From contig CBFCZU010000001.1 of NCBI GenBank assembly GCA_965602635.1, positions 9,402-73,401 on the forward strand: a DNA stretch of 64,000 nucleotides, read 5' to 3'. The translations under genes were made by a program, and so were the position numbers. The stretch comes from CBFCZU01 sp965602635. GTDB lineage: Bacteria > Planctomycetota > Phycisphaerae > SM23-33. How positions within the stretch are numbered: position 1 is the first letter of the stretch; every line of letters starts with the position of its first letter. The notes beneath the pieces were generated by a model. The model searched no databases. It was not told the origin of the DNA and worked only from the letters and a program-made list of their open reading frames with translations. Below are positions 45,945 through 54,963 of this stretch, in pieces.

Positions 45945-45979
45945 TACCTGCAAGGTGGACGGGGTCTCCGGGAGGGACA
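45945..45979. repeat. Solo IS end (right terminal repeat remnant)
   Basis: ACCTGCAAGGTGGACGGGG...CCGGGAGGGACA matches the right end of the IS at 33.7 kb with a few changes. It sits one base from the stop codon of the 983-residue gene (TAG at 45981-45983, minus), and no transposase remains. Confidence 0.65.
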
Positions 45980-45980
45980 A

Positions 45981-48932
45981 CTACCTGGTGGACTTTCCGG
46001 TGACCGATATGTCCAGTACGAGCGGAGTGTACGGCTTCATCTTGACCCAGGCGCGGACGGGTTTGATGGTGGCGGTGCGCTTGAGGCTGTAGGGGTTGAC
46101 GGTCTTGAAGTCCCGCTGGAGCGCGACCAGCAGGCTGGTCTTGATGGCCACGTCGCCGAAGCTGAGCGTGGAGGTCTCCTTGTCGCTCTTCAGGTCGGCG
46201 CTGCGCCTGACGGCGGGGAAGAAGCTAAAGATCACCGGCTCGTCGCCTTTTACGTCCAGTACACGGACCGTCACTCGCGCGGCCGTGGGCGAGATCACCT
46301 GGACCTCCAGGCGGGCCGTGAAGGTGTCGAACTCCAGCACGACCTCGTGGCCCTCGTCGGTCCGCTCCACGCGCCCCGCGGTGGGCATGTAGAAGGTTCG
46401 GCCTTTCACCTTGCGGTGGAACGAGCCCGCCTCGGCCTGCTGTTGCGAGTTGGAGGCAGCGAGAATCGTGCCCGCGCCGCGGTGATACAGCTCGACGGCG
46501 TTCTGCGGGTCCACCCAGTACATCCGCTCGACGATGGGGTCGATCGACAGGGCGTTGAGCCCGTAGACGAATCCGTCGCGCCGCGCGATCAGGCCCTGGC
46601 CGTCGAGGAAGGTGAATTCCGCGCGGTTGGGCATTGGCTCTTCGTCGCCGGGCTTGAAGTAGACGGCGTTTTCCGCCGTTCGGAACCAGTATTCCGGACT
46701 GGACGCGCTGGGGCGGCTGGCCGAGCGTATGCGCCGGGCGGCGCGAACGCGGGCCAGGTGTCGCCCGCGCGCCGACAGCGACAGCACGAAGTCGCCATGG
46801 GTAAACGGGTTTGCCCAGATCACCCTGCCGTCGTGCAGCAGCGTCAGGTTCCCGGTCGGCAGGGAAGTGTGACACGAGAACTCCACGCATCGGGCCAGGC
46901 TCGGCAGGACGCTCTTGTCGGCGCTCTGCCAGTAGTACTCGCCCAGCGCGTTCATGGTCAGCCAGGTGTAATGCGTAGCCGGCACGACACGCCGCTCGGG
47001 GAAGTGCCCGTCCCGCTCATGGGCAGCCATTGCGCGCATCTCCCTCCGGCCCAGCTCTCGCCACTTGGCGTTGTCAAGCACGACGCCGCCCGTATAGACG
47101 TTGGCTGCGTGGTAGGCGTAGTGGTTCGTGCCCGTGCCGGTCTCCGAGCTGAAGCGAGACGTCCGATTGCTCACCGGCGTTATCCAGACGGTGATCGTCG
47201 CCTCGACCAGTTCGCCCAGCCGGCGTCGCCAGTAGGCTGCCTGCTCGGCAGGCACGTCGTTCTTGAGCAGCTCGTATGTCTGGAGATAGCCCTGCAGGTG
47301 TCGGTTGGGCGGGTGCTCCAACTGCTCGTACCAGATGGCTGGGTCGAGCGCCGCTTCCATGCCCGCCGCAGCCGAGGCCAGCATTCGCTTGTCGCCGCGA
47401 TGCGGGTTCTCGGGCCAGTCGGACTTGTAGACCAGGGCGAACGGGTAGCACGCCCCGTAGCTCCATTCACTTGCGCGGAGCCTGCCGGATCGGCCAATCG
47501 AGCGATACCGTCCGTCGCCGGCCTGGATAATGTGGTAGAAGTTGCACGCGTCTGCCAGGCCCGCCCGATAGAGGGAAAGCGTTTTCAACTCGTCGATGCC
47601 CTTGCGGAACTTGTCCCACGCAGTTCGCTTCTGGGCGACGGCGCACCAGTGCTCGGCCGCTATGTCGATCGCGCCGCCATCGCCGCCGCCCGCCTTGGCC
47701 GCGGCGTAGAGATGCAGCTCGCCCTCCTTGGCACCCGACAGCTCGATCGACACCTTGCTCTTGCCGGGCATCAGCTTCTGGACCGCCCGCCCGACGCTAC
47801 GATTGCCCTGCACGGCCTCGAGCGTAACCTCCGCGCCCGCCGGATCGGCGATCGCCAGCCAGAGGGCCACCTCGATGGGCCCGGCCTCGTCTGCCGTGAA
47901 CGGCTTGCCCGTCTCGATGACCAGCGGACGGGCGACCTCGGCACGATAGCTGGCGACTTTGTGCCCTTCCGCGTCCGTGATCTCGATGGCGGCCGAGCCA
48001 TGGCGCTCGATCCGGGCTATCGCCAAGCCGTCATCGCCGACGGGCACGGGGGCGCCGTTTACCCTCATGGTGCAGCCGGCCCGCCAGTTGATCAGCTTCA
48101 GCTTGCTGGACCCGACCGCCAGCGAGACAGGAAGCCGCAGCGCCGCGGATGCGGGCGGCGCTTCGTCCACCACGTCCACTCGCCCCAGGCGCGTCGGGCG
48201 GTGGGCCCAGCCGCCCCACAGATCGCGCCACGCGAAGTGCGAACCGTCGGCAGGGCGGTTACGCATGACGTTGGCGTAGAAGCGACCTTCCGGCACGCCG
48301 AGCGTCTTCATGGGCAGCGCCGCAACCATCCACCAGCCCCGCTTATCGACGCCCGCCCGAACGCGGATAGATGTCGGGTCGATTGGCTCGATAACGCCCA
48401 GTTGGTCGCGCCGGGCGCACGGGCGAAGATACCGCAGGACGGCTGCCCTGCCTCCGGCGTTGACCTGCACGTTGACGTACGGATAAGCCGGCTTCTGCGA
48501 GTTGGTCAGCAGGACCTCAAGCGAGTCCGCTTGCCACACCTCCTGCGAGGCAGACGCCAGCAGTTCGGTGGCCTCGGCCTCCCACGCCCTATGGCCGCCC
48601 GTGCCGCGCACGATGGTGTCCGGCGTGGGGTCCAGGCACCGCGCCGCCAAGTAAAGCACCGACTCGTGCACCACCACGCGAATGTCCGTGGCCCTGTTAG
48701 CCGGCTCGGGCCTGCCTCTCGAGAACAGGCGCCCAAGCGGCTTGGCCTGCTTCCAGACGGGGTCGCCCATTGGCTCGTCGCCGTCCAACGCCGGCGCCTT
48801 GTCCACGCGCAGCACATGCCCCGCAGGGCTGTCGCACCAGACGGGCCCGGCGCCGGAGACGCCCTGGCCCCAAACGGTAGAGATCAACCATAGAACCGTT
48901 ACCGCCGCCGCCACTGCGGATTCATTGCGCAT
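45981..48932 (-). CDS. Secreted CBM9-like + lyase-like toroid protein, paralog 1
   Basis: A 983-residue protein. ATG 48932 is chosen because GGAGG lies 5 bases upstream; longer open frames to 49394 run through non-coding sequence. Signal peptide (ESAVAAAVTVLWLISTVWGQ). Residues ~30-260 form a carbohydrate-binding-family-9-like domain (PALDGDEPMGDPVWKQAK; DSLEVLLTNSQKPAYPYVNV; GRFYANVMRNRPADGSHFAW). Residues ~480-800 are helical, as in alginate/heparin lyase-type toroids (YRAGLADACNFYHI; TGTGTNHYAYHAANVY; TWLTMNALGEYYWQS), and the C-terminal ~180 residues form a beta-sandwich. It has a same-length paralog at 51873-54824. Polysaccharide degradation is inferred; catalytic residues were not identified. 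Confidence 0.78.
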   Translation of the reverse strand: MRNESAVAAAVTVLWLISTVWGQGVSGAGPVWCDSPAGHVLRVDKAPALDGDEPMGDPVWKQAKPLGRLFSRGRPEPANRATDIRVVVHESVLYLAARCLDPTPDTIVRGTGGHRAWEAEATELLASASQEVWQADSLEVLLTNSQKPAYPYVNVQVNAGGRAAVLRYLRPCARRDQLGVIEPIDPTSIRVRAGVDKRGWWMVAALPMKTLGVPEGRFYANVMRNRPADGSHFAWRDLWGGWAHRPTRLGRVDVVDEAPPASAALRLPVSLAVGSSKLKLINWRAGCTMRVNGAPVPVGDDGLAIARIERHGSAAIEITDAEGHKVASYRAEVARPLVIETGKPFTADEAGPIEVALWLAIADPAGAEVTLEAVQGNRSVGRAVQKLMPGKSKVSIELSGAKEGELHLYAAAKAGGGDGGAIDIAAEHWCAVAQKRTAWDKFRKGIDELKTLSLYRAGLADACNFYHIIQAGDGRYRSIGRSGRLRASEWSYGACYPFALVYKSDWPENPHRGDKRMLASAAAGMEAALDPAIWYEQLEHPPNRHLQGYLQTYELLKNDVPAEQAAYWRRRLGELVEATITVWITPVSNRTSRFSSETGTGTNHYAYHAANVYTGGVVLDNAKWRELGRREMRAMAAHERDGHFPERRVVPATHYTWLTMNALGEYYWQSADKSVLPSLARCVEFSCHTSLPTGNLTLLHDGRVIWANPFTHGDFVLSLSARGRHLARVRAARRIRSASRPSASSPEYWFRTAENAVYFKPGDEEPMPNRAEFTFLDGQGLIARRDGFVYGLNALSIDPIVERMYWVDPQNAVELYHRGAGTILAASNSQQQAEAGSFHRKVKGRTFYMPTAGRVERTDEGHEVVLEFDTFTARLEVQVISPTAARVTVRVLDVKGDEPVIFSFFPAVRRSADLKSDKETSTLSFGDVAIKTSLLVALQRDFKTVNPYSLKRTATIKPVRAWVKMKPYTPLVLDISVTGKSTR

Positions 48933-48962
48933 GATCGCCTCCATCATGCTATCTCGCGCCGC

Positions 48963-49241
48963 TTGGAAATGGCCATTGCTCCCGGCCGCGCAACCTGCAT
49001 CGGGCCAGACGGCACCATAAGCCAAGCATGGCCATTTGTCCCAGGAGCCTGTGTAATCCGGGATTTCCCAGGTAAACGCCAGCCCACGACCAGCGTGGGC
49101 CTTTTCGACGATTCTATCGCGGCCCGGGAGATCAACAAGCCCTTTCGCAGCTCCGGCAAGGGGCCATTTGCCTGCCCTCGGGCCATGGCGATCTCCTCCC
49201 AGCAGATCGAGGAGGCTATCAAGGAGGCGATTCTCCCCTGA
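48963..49241 (+). pseudogene. Possible gene remnant
   Basis: The open frame carries a codon pattern that looks like real coding in its second half (LFDDSIAAREINKPFRSSG, then ACPRAMAISSQQIEEAIKEA), but the first half is unconvincing and I do not recognise the family. It lies between the 983-residue gene and a truncated transposase, in a region rich in broken genes. It may be the 3' end of a lost gene. Confidence 0.25.
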
Positions 49242-49280
49242 CGCGATGGCTTGCCGCTCGCCGCTACAATTCCCGGCCCT

Positions 49281-49500
49281 ATGACTTGGACACCATGGCG
49301 ATTCTTCCTCGTAGCCGTTACGGGATGGATGGACCGCAGGCAGCAAGAGGTGATCGATTACCTCAGGGAAGAGAATCGAATCCTGCGTGAGCACGTTGGC
49401 CGCAAGCGGCTTCTGCTGAACGATGAGCAGAAGCGACGCCTGGCGGTCAATGGCAGAACCCTCGGGCGCAAGCTGCTCCAGCAGTTCGGGACGCTTTCAG
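49281..49500 (+). pseudogene. Truncated transposase N-terminus (rve-type IS), fragment 1
   Basis: Reads MTWTPWRFFLVAVTGWMDRR then QQEVIDYLREENRILREHVG and KRRLAVNGRTLGRKLL. This is the N-terminal helical region of a common planctomycete IS transposase family (HTH plus integrase core), which normally continues for ~300 more residues. After about 49500 the similarity ends. A shorter relative lies at 56015-56104. The sequence just before the ATG (CGCTACAAT...CCC) is shared by both. Confidence 0.6.
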
Positions 49501-49611
49501 CCCGGGCGGCGTACTCAGGTCCCATCGCCGCGAGGCCGCTCGAGCCGGATTCCCGCTGCCGTAGCGCCACTGAAACTTGGCGCTGTGTGCCCGCTGACGT
49601 ATATAGACGGT

Positions 49612-50904
49612 ATGCACTCCTCTGCGGGCAGCCGAGTTGGGATCGCCAAGGCCTTGCTGAGTTTGGCCCTGCTGCCAGCGGCGGCGGACAGACGTGCTGG
49701 GGCCAAGGACTGGCCTCAGTGGCGGGGGCCCCGGCGCGATGGGGTCTCCGCCGAGAGTGGCTTGCTCAAACGCTGGCCCACGTCCGGTCCGAAGCTGTTG
49801 TGGGTTACTGAAGGCCTTGGTTCCGGCTGGGGCTGCCCGGTCATCGCCGGCAAGAGGATCTACGTCACCGGCAAACTAGGCAGGGAAGGCCTGCTCTTTG
49901 CTCTCGACTTGGACGGTCGCGTGCTGTGGAAGAAACCCTACGGCCTTGAGTGGAGCCGGAACTACCCCGGCGCCCGCCATCCGCCAACATTCGACGACGG
50001 CAGCGTGTATGTGATGAGCGGCCGGGCCGGACTGACCGCCTTCGACGCCCGCAGTGGGCAGCAGCGGTGGTCGGTCGATCTGCTCGAGCGATGCGGCGGC
50101 CGGCTGCTGGGGTTCGGGTTTACCGAATCAGTGCTGATCGACGGCGATCGACTCATCTGCTCCCCCGGGGCCCCCGATGCGTCGGTCGTCGCCCTCGACA
50201 AGCGCAACGGCAAGACCGTCTGGACGAGCAAGGGCCTCAGCGATGCGTACGGCTACTGCGCGCCGCTGCTGGTCGATCATGGCAAGACCCGTTTGGTTGT
50301 GACCATGACGGGCACAGCGATCGTCGGCATCGAGGCCGCCACGGGCAGGCTGCTCTGGCGTCATCCCTACCGCAACAGGAACGGCGGCCATCACATCACG
50401 CCCATCTATCACGAGGGACGCGTGTTCGCCACGTGTGGCTACGGCAAAGGCGGCGTGATGCTGAAGCTGTCACCGGATGGTCGACGGGTGACCGTTGTGT
50501 GGACCAATCCTCGCCTGGATCCTCACTATGGCGGCGTCGTGCTGCTGGACGGGCACCTGTACGGATCCACGCACAAACGCAAGACGTGGGTATGCCTCGA
50601 GTGGGCCACCGGCAAGCTCTGCTACGAGGAGAAAGGCGTTGGGAAGGGCTCCGTGGCCGCGGCCGACGGAATGCTGTACTGCTACGGCGAGAATGGAGTG
50701 GTCGCCCTTGTCAGGCCAGACCCGAAGCGCTTCGAGGTGATCAGCTCCTTTCGGATCAGGTGGGGCACAGGCCAGCACTGGGCACATCCGGTGATCTGCG
50801 GCGGCCGGCTTTATATACGGCATGGCGACAGTCTGATGACCTTCGACGTCAGGGGCGGTGCGGGTCTTGCTGGAGACTCCAACGGCCCAGCCGCCCGCGA
50901 CTGA
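49612..50904 (+). CDS. PQQ-like beta-propeller repeat protein
   Basis: A 430-residue exported protein from ATG 49612; the open frame upstream of this lies in non-coding sequence. Signal-like segment (GIAKALLSLALLPAAADR). The body is a standard PQQ_2 propeller: DWPQWRGPRRDGVSAESGLL (the usual opening of this family), LWVTEGLGSGWGCPVIAGKR, RIYVTGKLGREGLLFALDLDG, VVALDKRNGKTVWTSKGL, GIEAATGRLLWRHPY and CLEWATGKLCYEEKGVGKG. Many planctomycete genomes carry dozens of these; most bind no PQQ and their role is unknown. The last ~15 residues (GAGLAGDSNGPAARD) look atypical. The ribosome site is weak, so the exact start is uncertain. Confidence 0.85.
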   Translation: MHSSAGSRVGIAKALLSLALLPAAADRRAGAKDWPQWRGPRRDGVSAESGLLKRWPTSGPKLLWVTEGLGSGWGCPVIAGKRIYVTGKLGREGLLFALDLDGRVLWKKPYGLEWSRNYPGARHPPTFDDGSVYVMSGRAGLTAFDARSGQQRWSVDLLERCGGRLLGFGFTESVLIDGDRLICSPGAPDASVVALDKRNGKTVWTSKGLSDAYGYCAPLLVDHGKTRLVVTMTGTAIVGIEAATGRLLWRHPYRNRNGGHHITPIYHEGRVFATCGYGKGGVMLKLSPDGRRVTVVWTNPRLDPHYGGVVLLDGHLYGSTHKRKTWVCLEWATGKLCYEEKGVGKGSVAAADGMLYCYGENGVVALVRPDPKRFEVISSFRIRWGTGQHWAHPVICGGRLYIRHGDSLMTFDVRGGAGLAGDSNGPAARD

Positions 50905-51086
50905 AGCAGATACCAGCGGGCGGCCAGAATCGCCTTCTGGGCCGTCCCAGACGAAACATGTAGGGGCTGAGCAAGAACGCCTGGGCCGTGGCGAACCCCC
51001 TCATGCCGAAGGTGCAGGCCGACAGGCAGGGCACTGACGGCAGGGGAGGCCAGAAGAGTGCTGGGGCCTGATTCCACCCGCCGGGG

Positions 51087-51105
51087 TCATACCCCGGAGG
51101 TCGCG
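51087..51105 (+). repeat. tRNA-fMet-like fragment 1
   Basis: TCATACCCCGGAGGTCGCG matches the anticodon-loop to variable-loop part of initiator tRNA-Met with one base change. No tRNA body surrounds it. Confidence 0.45.
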
Positions 51106-51145
51106 ATTCCCCCCCAAATTGTACATCAAACTGTACATCATTTTC

Positions 51146-51174
51146 TGGTAAACATGGTAAACATGGTAAACATG
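51146..51174 (+). repeat. 9-bp tandem repeat TGGTAAACA x3
   Basis: Three perfect copies followed by TG, within an AT-rich island; two TGTACATCA repeats lie just upstream (51120-51140). No gene or known origin element is associated. Confidence 0.75.
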
Positions 51175-51263
51175 TGATACATGGAACGTCGATCGGAATT
51201 CGTAACGTGTTGTGGTTTCGTTAGTCCCGATCTGACAACTCTTTACGGGGAGGCCTTCGGGGT

Positions 51264-51284
51264 CTCATAACCCGGAGGTCGCGG
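51264..51284 (+). repeat. tRNA-fMet-like fragment 2
   Basis: Contains CTCATAACCCGGAGGTCGCG, identical to fragment 3 at 56506-56526, and matching the anticodon CAT loop through the variable loop of initiator tRNA-Met. Immediately after it begins a truncated gene (51287). Confidence 0.55.
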
Positions 51285-51286
51285 AG

Positions 51287-51526
51287 GTGAGCAAGGGCGC
51301 CAAGGCCTGGACGGCCGAGTTTGCCATCCCATTCAAAGAGCTGGTCGAGGACCCCAAGAAGCTCAATCGTGCCTGGGCGGTCAACTTCGGCCGGATGGCG
51401 TACCTGCTTGCGCAAACCGAGGACACCGCCTGGAGCCCCGTGGGCCAGACAGACTCTCACCTTCCCGCCAAGTTCGGCTGCCTGTGGCTTGACGTCGGGA
51501 GGATGGAAAGGACGGTAGCCAAGTGA
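51287..51526 (+). pseudogene. C-terminal fragment of a CBM9-like domain
   Basis: Reads AKAWTAEFAIPFKELVEDPK and AWAVNFGRMAYLLAQTEDTA, then WSPVGQTDSHLPAKFGCLWL. This is the C-terminal half of a carbohydrate-binding family 9-like domain (compare residues ~200-260 of the 983-residue proteins). The 5' part is missing: it starts three bases after a tRNA-fMet-like fragment, so recombination there probably removed the rest. GTG 51287 is unlikely to be a natural start. Confidence 0.65.
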
Positions 51527-51750
51527 ACGGTCGATATGTCGCATGGATCGCGATCCCCTGTATCTGTGGAATTGGGGGTCCCGTTCCTGTGCCTGGGGAT
51601 GGGGCCGCCACCGATCAGCCGTATAACACGGGCGACGAGCAATGGGTCTTCAACGATAACTGGCGCAACCGCAATTCAAGGAGTGGATCGGGCAAGTCGT
51701 CGGGAAGGAAGGAGAGGATGCCTGTCGTCACGACAAGTGGTGTTGCATGA
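51523..51750 (+). CDS. Small ORF with signal-peptide-like N-terminus
   Basis: A 75-residue frame starting at GTG 51523 inside the stop of the CBM9 fragment (GTGA overlap). The first 20 residues are signal-like (VAWIAIPCICGIGGPVPVPG). The middle (TGDEQWVFNDNWRNRNS) is unrecognised, and a neighbouring frame stays open to 51863 (QFKEWIGQVVGKEG...), suggesting a frameshifted remnant of a longer exported protein. Kept at low confidence. Confidence 0.3.
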   Translation: MNGRYVAWIAIPCICGIGGPVPVPGDGAATDQPYNTGDEQWVFNDNWRNRNSRSGSGKSSGRKERMPVVTTSGVA

Positions 51751-51872
51751 TGTATCCGAGGCTGATGCTGCTCCGTGACCTACTAAGGCATAGCAGCACC
51801 TTGGAGGCCTACCTGCGCGTGATCAAGCTTCTCCGGAGATTTCTATACCGATCGGGACAGTAGCGCAGACCG

Positions 51873-54824
51873 TTAGTCCAAGACACTAACGCGAATCTCG
51901 AATGCTTCCGATTTTTTCAACGTCACATAGGCGCGGACCGGCTTGTAGTTGTTCTCGAATCTCAGTTTATAGGGGTTGAACAACTTGTTGTCTTTCTGGA
52001 TCTCTACGGGCCGGCTGCACTCCAGGAGGACACTGTTGAATCTCAGCGTACTGTTGCCCTTCCGCACCTGGATATCGCTCGACCTGCGCACGCCGGGGAA
52101 GAAGCTGTAGACGACAGGCTCGTCTCCCTCGGCCGAGATGAGCTCGACGATTACCTTCGCGGCCTTGGGGCCTGTCACTTTGCAGCTGAGCTTGACCGAA
52201 AACGACTTGTAGGTCAGAAGCACGTCGTGCCCGTTGGCTGCCGATTGGATCTTGCCATCGGCGGGCAGGAACTCTGTCTGATCCTTCAACTTCCTCATGA
52301 AGGATCCGCCGGTGGGATGCTGCTGGGAGTTGTTCCCCCACAGAATCGGTCCAGCCTTCGCGTGGTGGATCTCTATGGCGTTCTGCGGGTCCAGCACGTA
52401 CTTGTCGATAATGGGTTCCAGAGACACAGCCGACATGCCATATATGAATCCTTGCTGCCTTGCAATGAGGGCTTTGTTCTTGAGGAAATAGAACTCTTTC
52501 TCTTGCGGCCAGTCCCGTTCGTCGCCCGGCATGAAGTAGTTGGCAATGTCTGCGGCGCCACTCCAGAAGCCAGGCCCGGCCTGGCTTGGCCGACGATCGG
52601 GGTTGATGACATGAAGCAGTCTGACGCGCGCGAGTCTTCGGCCCTGCGGCGTCAGCGACAGGACGAAATCGCCCTCGCCGATCATTGGAAGCATGTAATA
52701 ATTCTGGCGTCCGTCGTGCAGGCAGATCTTGAAGCCGTCGGGCAGGGAGGTCTGACAGCCGAATCGTACGCAATCGAGAAGTGCCGGTAGGACCTGCTTG
52801 TCGCGGCTGCGAAAATAGTAGTGTCCTACCGCGCTCATTGTTGTCCAGGTGTAAGCTGTAGCGGAAATGCCTTCTCGTTCTGCGAATTGGCCGTTTTCAG
52901 CGTGTCTGGCCAGACCTCGCATCAGCTTTCGCCCATATCGCCGCCACTCGGGCCTATCAAACACTACACCGGCTGTATAGACGCTGGAAAGGTAGTGAGA
53001 GAACACATTCGTGCCGGTCCCCACGTCCCGCGTGTAGAATGTCTTGTTGTCGAGGGCCGGGGTGATCCAGATTCTAGCCAGTTCCTCCGACAGCTTCAGC
53101 AGGCGCCTTCGCCAGTAGGCTGCCTGCTGAGGTGGGATGTCGTCCTTCAGCAATTCATAAGTCAGCAGATATGGCTGCACGTACCAGGCAGGTGGGCGTT
53201 CGAGCATCTTGTGCCAGTTTGCCGGATCCAGCGCCTCCTCCATTCTCGCCCTGGCCTCGTTCAGGAAACGTTTGTCGCCCTTGTAGGGGTTCTCAGGCCA
53301 AGCGGACTTGTACACCACGGCGAGCGGATAGGCCATCCCGCCTGACGGAATGAACCTGTAGTAGTTGATGGCGTCGGCGAGTCCCGCCCTGTACATGGCT
53401 CGCGTGGGGAGCTTTTCGATGCCCGGCCGAAAACGGTCGTACGCAACCTTACCTACGCCCAGAACGCAGGCTCGCAAGGCGGAAATCCGAATCGGTTTGG
53501 ATTGATCCTCGCCGATAAGGGCCGTCGCCTCGATCTCTACCTCGCCGGTGACGGGGCTGTGAGGCAAGTCCAGCGTGTGTACGCCCGCCCTGAGATGGGC
53601 TACGCCCTTGCCCACAATCTTGCCTTGCCGTCGCGCCGTCAGCGTGGCTCTGGTCGATGTGCCGGCCGTGGTGTTCAGCGCGATGCGAAGTCGTATGGGC
53701 TTACTGACGTCATCCTGGAAAGGCTCAGTCACCGTAAGGATAAGGCCCCTGCGTACCTCGGCTGCGTACTGTACAGCTTGCGAACCATCCGGCGCCTGTA
53801 TCTTCAGCCGTGCGGTACCATGGCGCCCTATCGGGACAATGGCCTTGCCGCCGGGATCGACGACAATTGCCTTACCGTCGACGAAAAAGGTGTAACCGTC
53901 TCGCCAATGCTCCAGCAGAATATTGTTGACGCCAATGGCCAGGCTGGACGATGGCTTTATCCGCGGGCGCGGCCGGGCCGGGCGATTGACTACAGTCAAC
54001 GGGTTGAAGCGGTGCGGCATGTTCGTGGGATATCTGAGGCGGTCAAGGCCCTTCCAGAGGTCTACCCAGGCATACTCGGACCGGTCGGCCGGCCGATTGC
54101 GGACAACATTGCCATAGAGCGTCTTATCCGGCAGATTGTGCTTCGCCAGCGGAAGAACAAGCCCAAGCCGCCAATTGTCCTTGCCGACCGCGGTTCGTAC
54201 CGTGATCGAGGAGGTGTCAACAGGCACAACGGCCGCTGGATAGTCGCCAGCAGAGCCTGGCTGTGGGTACGCCTGCCACTCAATATGGCGCCCCGATATG
54301 GTCCGATCGGCAACCAGGGCACCGGCGGCGTTTATCAGCAGGTGAAGATAGGGATATGATCGGTCCGATTCCTCGGCAAGGAGCAACTCGATCGAGTCGT
54401 CCTGCCAGATATCCGTATCGTCCGCCCCCGGGGTAAGTGTTGTGATATCGGGCTCGAGGCATTCGGCAATGATATAGAGCGACCCCTTGTATCGCAGAAA
54501 TCGCAAGGTTGTCCGTCGCTTGGGAGGCTCGGGCACGCCTTGCCTATAGAAGGGCGTCATCAGTTCCGCCGATTCCCAGACGCCCGATGCAAAAGCCTCG
54601 CCCAGATCGAGAGAGGGCGGGGTGTCAACTTGAAGAATCCTGTAGGCGGGCTCCATTGGCCAGATTGGCGCATGTTCGATCGCCTGGGACTCCTGGACGC
54701 CAAGGGCCGGCGCCCTGTCCTGGGTTGTGCCTGGCGAGTGCGGAGAACATGATACTAGAGGCAGCAACAGGCATAATGCCAGGAGGCTAATACCGCATAG
54801 AAACCTGGAGGACCGTGTGTTCAT
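51873..54824 (-). CDS. Secreted CBM9-like + lyase-like toroid lipoprotein, paralog 2
   Basis: 983 residues, exactly the length of the protein at 45981-48932 and similar throughout. AGGAGA lies 7 bases before ATG 54824. Lipoprotein signal (LLALCLLLPLVSCSPHS), which paralog 1 lacks. CBM9-like domain (WQDDSIELLLAEESDRSYPY; LYGNVVRNRPADRSEYAWVD), helical toroid (YRAGLADAINYYRFI; VGTGTNVFSHYLSSVY; TWTTMSAVGHYYFRS) and C-terminal beta domain (KPVRAYVTLKKSEAFEIRV). The best guess is a surface-attached polysaccharide lyase or binding protein; active-site residues are not evident. Third positions have more A/T than in the housekeeping operons, consistent with acquisition. Confidence 0.78.
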   Translation of the reverse strand: MNTRSSRFLCGISLLALCLLLPLVSCSPHSPGTTQDRAPALGVQESQAIEHAPIWPMEPAYRILQVDTPPSLDLGEAFASGVWESAELMTPFYRQGVPEPPKRRTTLRFLRYKGSLYIIAECLEPDITTLTPGADDTDIWQDDSIELLLAEESDRSYPYLHLLINAAGALVADRTISGRHIEWQAYPQPGSAGDYPAAVVPVDTSSITVRTAVGKDNWRLGLVLPLAKHNLPDKTLYGNVVRNRPADRSEYAWVDLWKGLDRLRYPTNMPHRFNPLTVVNRPARPRPRIKPSSSLAIGVNNILLEHWRDGYTFFVDGKAIVVDPGGKAIVPIGRHGTARLKIQAPDGSQAVQYAAEVRRGLILTVTEPFQDDVSKPIRLRIALNTTAGTSTRATLTARRQGKIVGKGVAHLRAGVHTLDLPHSPVTGEVEIEATALIGEDQSKPIRISALRACVLGVGKVAYDRFRPGIEKLPTRAMYRAGLADAINYYRFIPSGGMAYPLAVVYKSAWPENPYKGDKRFLNEARARMEEALDPANWHKMLERPPAWYVQPYLLTYELLKDDIPPQQAAYWRRRLLKLSEELARIWITPALDNKTFYTRDVGTGTNVFSHYLSSVYTAGVVFDRPEWRRYGRKLMRGLARHAENGQFAEREGISATAYTWTTMSAVGHYYFRSRDKQVLPALLDCVRFGCQTSLPDGFKICLHDGRQNYYMLPMIGEGDFVLSLTPQGRRLARVRLLHVINPDRRPSQAGPGFWSGAADIANYFMPGDERDWPQEKEFYFLKNKALIARQQGFIYGMSAVSLEPIIDKYVLDPQNAIEIHHAKAGPILWGNNSQQHPTGGSFMRKLKDQTEFLPADGKIQSAANGHDVLLTYKSFSVKLSCKVTGPKAAKVIVELISAEGDEPVVYSFFPGVRRSSDIQVRKGNSTLRFNSVLLECSRPVEIQKDNKLFNPYKLRFENNYKPVRAYVTLKKSEAFEIRVSVLD

Positions 54825-54963
54825 TCTTTTTCTCCTAGCCCACCTTATTCACGAAGTAACGAGCCTAGCGGGCGCAAGTGGTATGAACTGACAAGGTTAC
54901 GACAAGAATCCGGCGGCTTACGCCATACTTCGTTACGGCCGCGGAGCGGCGTTGACAGTCTGT

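Larger units (their letters stand above)
50905..51286. other. Non-coding patch with tRNA-like fragments and short tandem repeats
   Basis: No gene is supported in this 382-bp stretch. It contains two fragments resembling part of initiator tRNA-Met (51087-51105 and 51264-51284), a pair of TGTACATCA repeats (51120-51128, 51132-51140) and TGGTAAACA three times in tandem. Its centre (51110-51235) is far more AT-rich than the rest of the window. Confidence 0.6.

Noticed and set aside
45717..45980. N-terminal extension of the DUF4091-like protein up to 45980
   Set aside because: It begins inside an IS end (SLPETPSTLQV is the translated terminal repeat), and the signal peptide starts at 45716.
48933..49394. 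N-terminal extension of the 983-residue protein up to 49394
   Set aside because: The extension has no signal peptide and runs through IS sequence; a GGAGG site and signal peptide fit the start at 48932.
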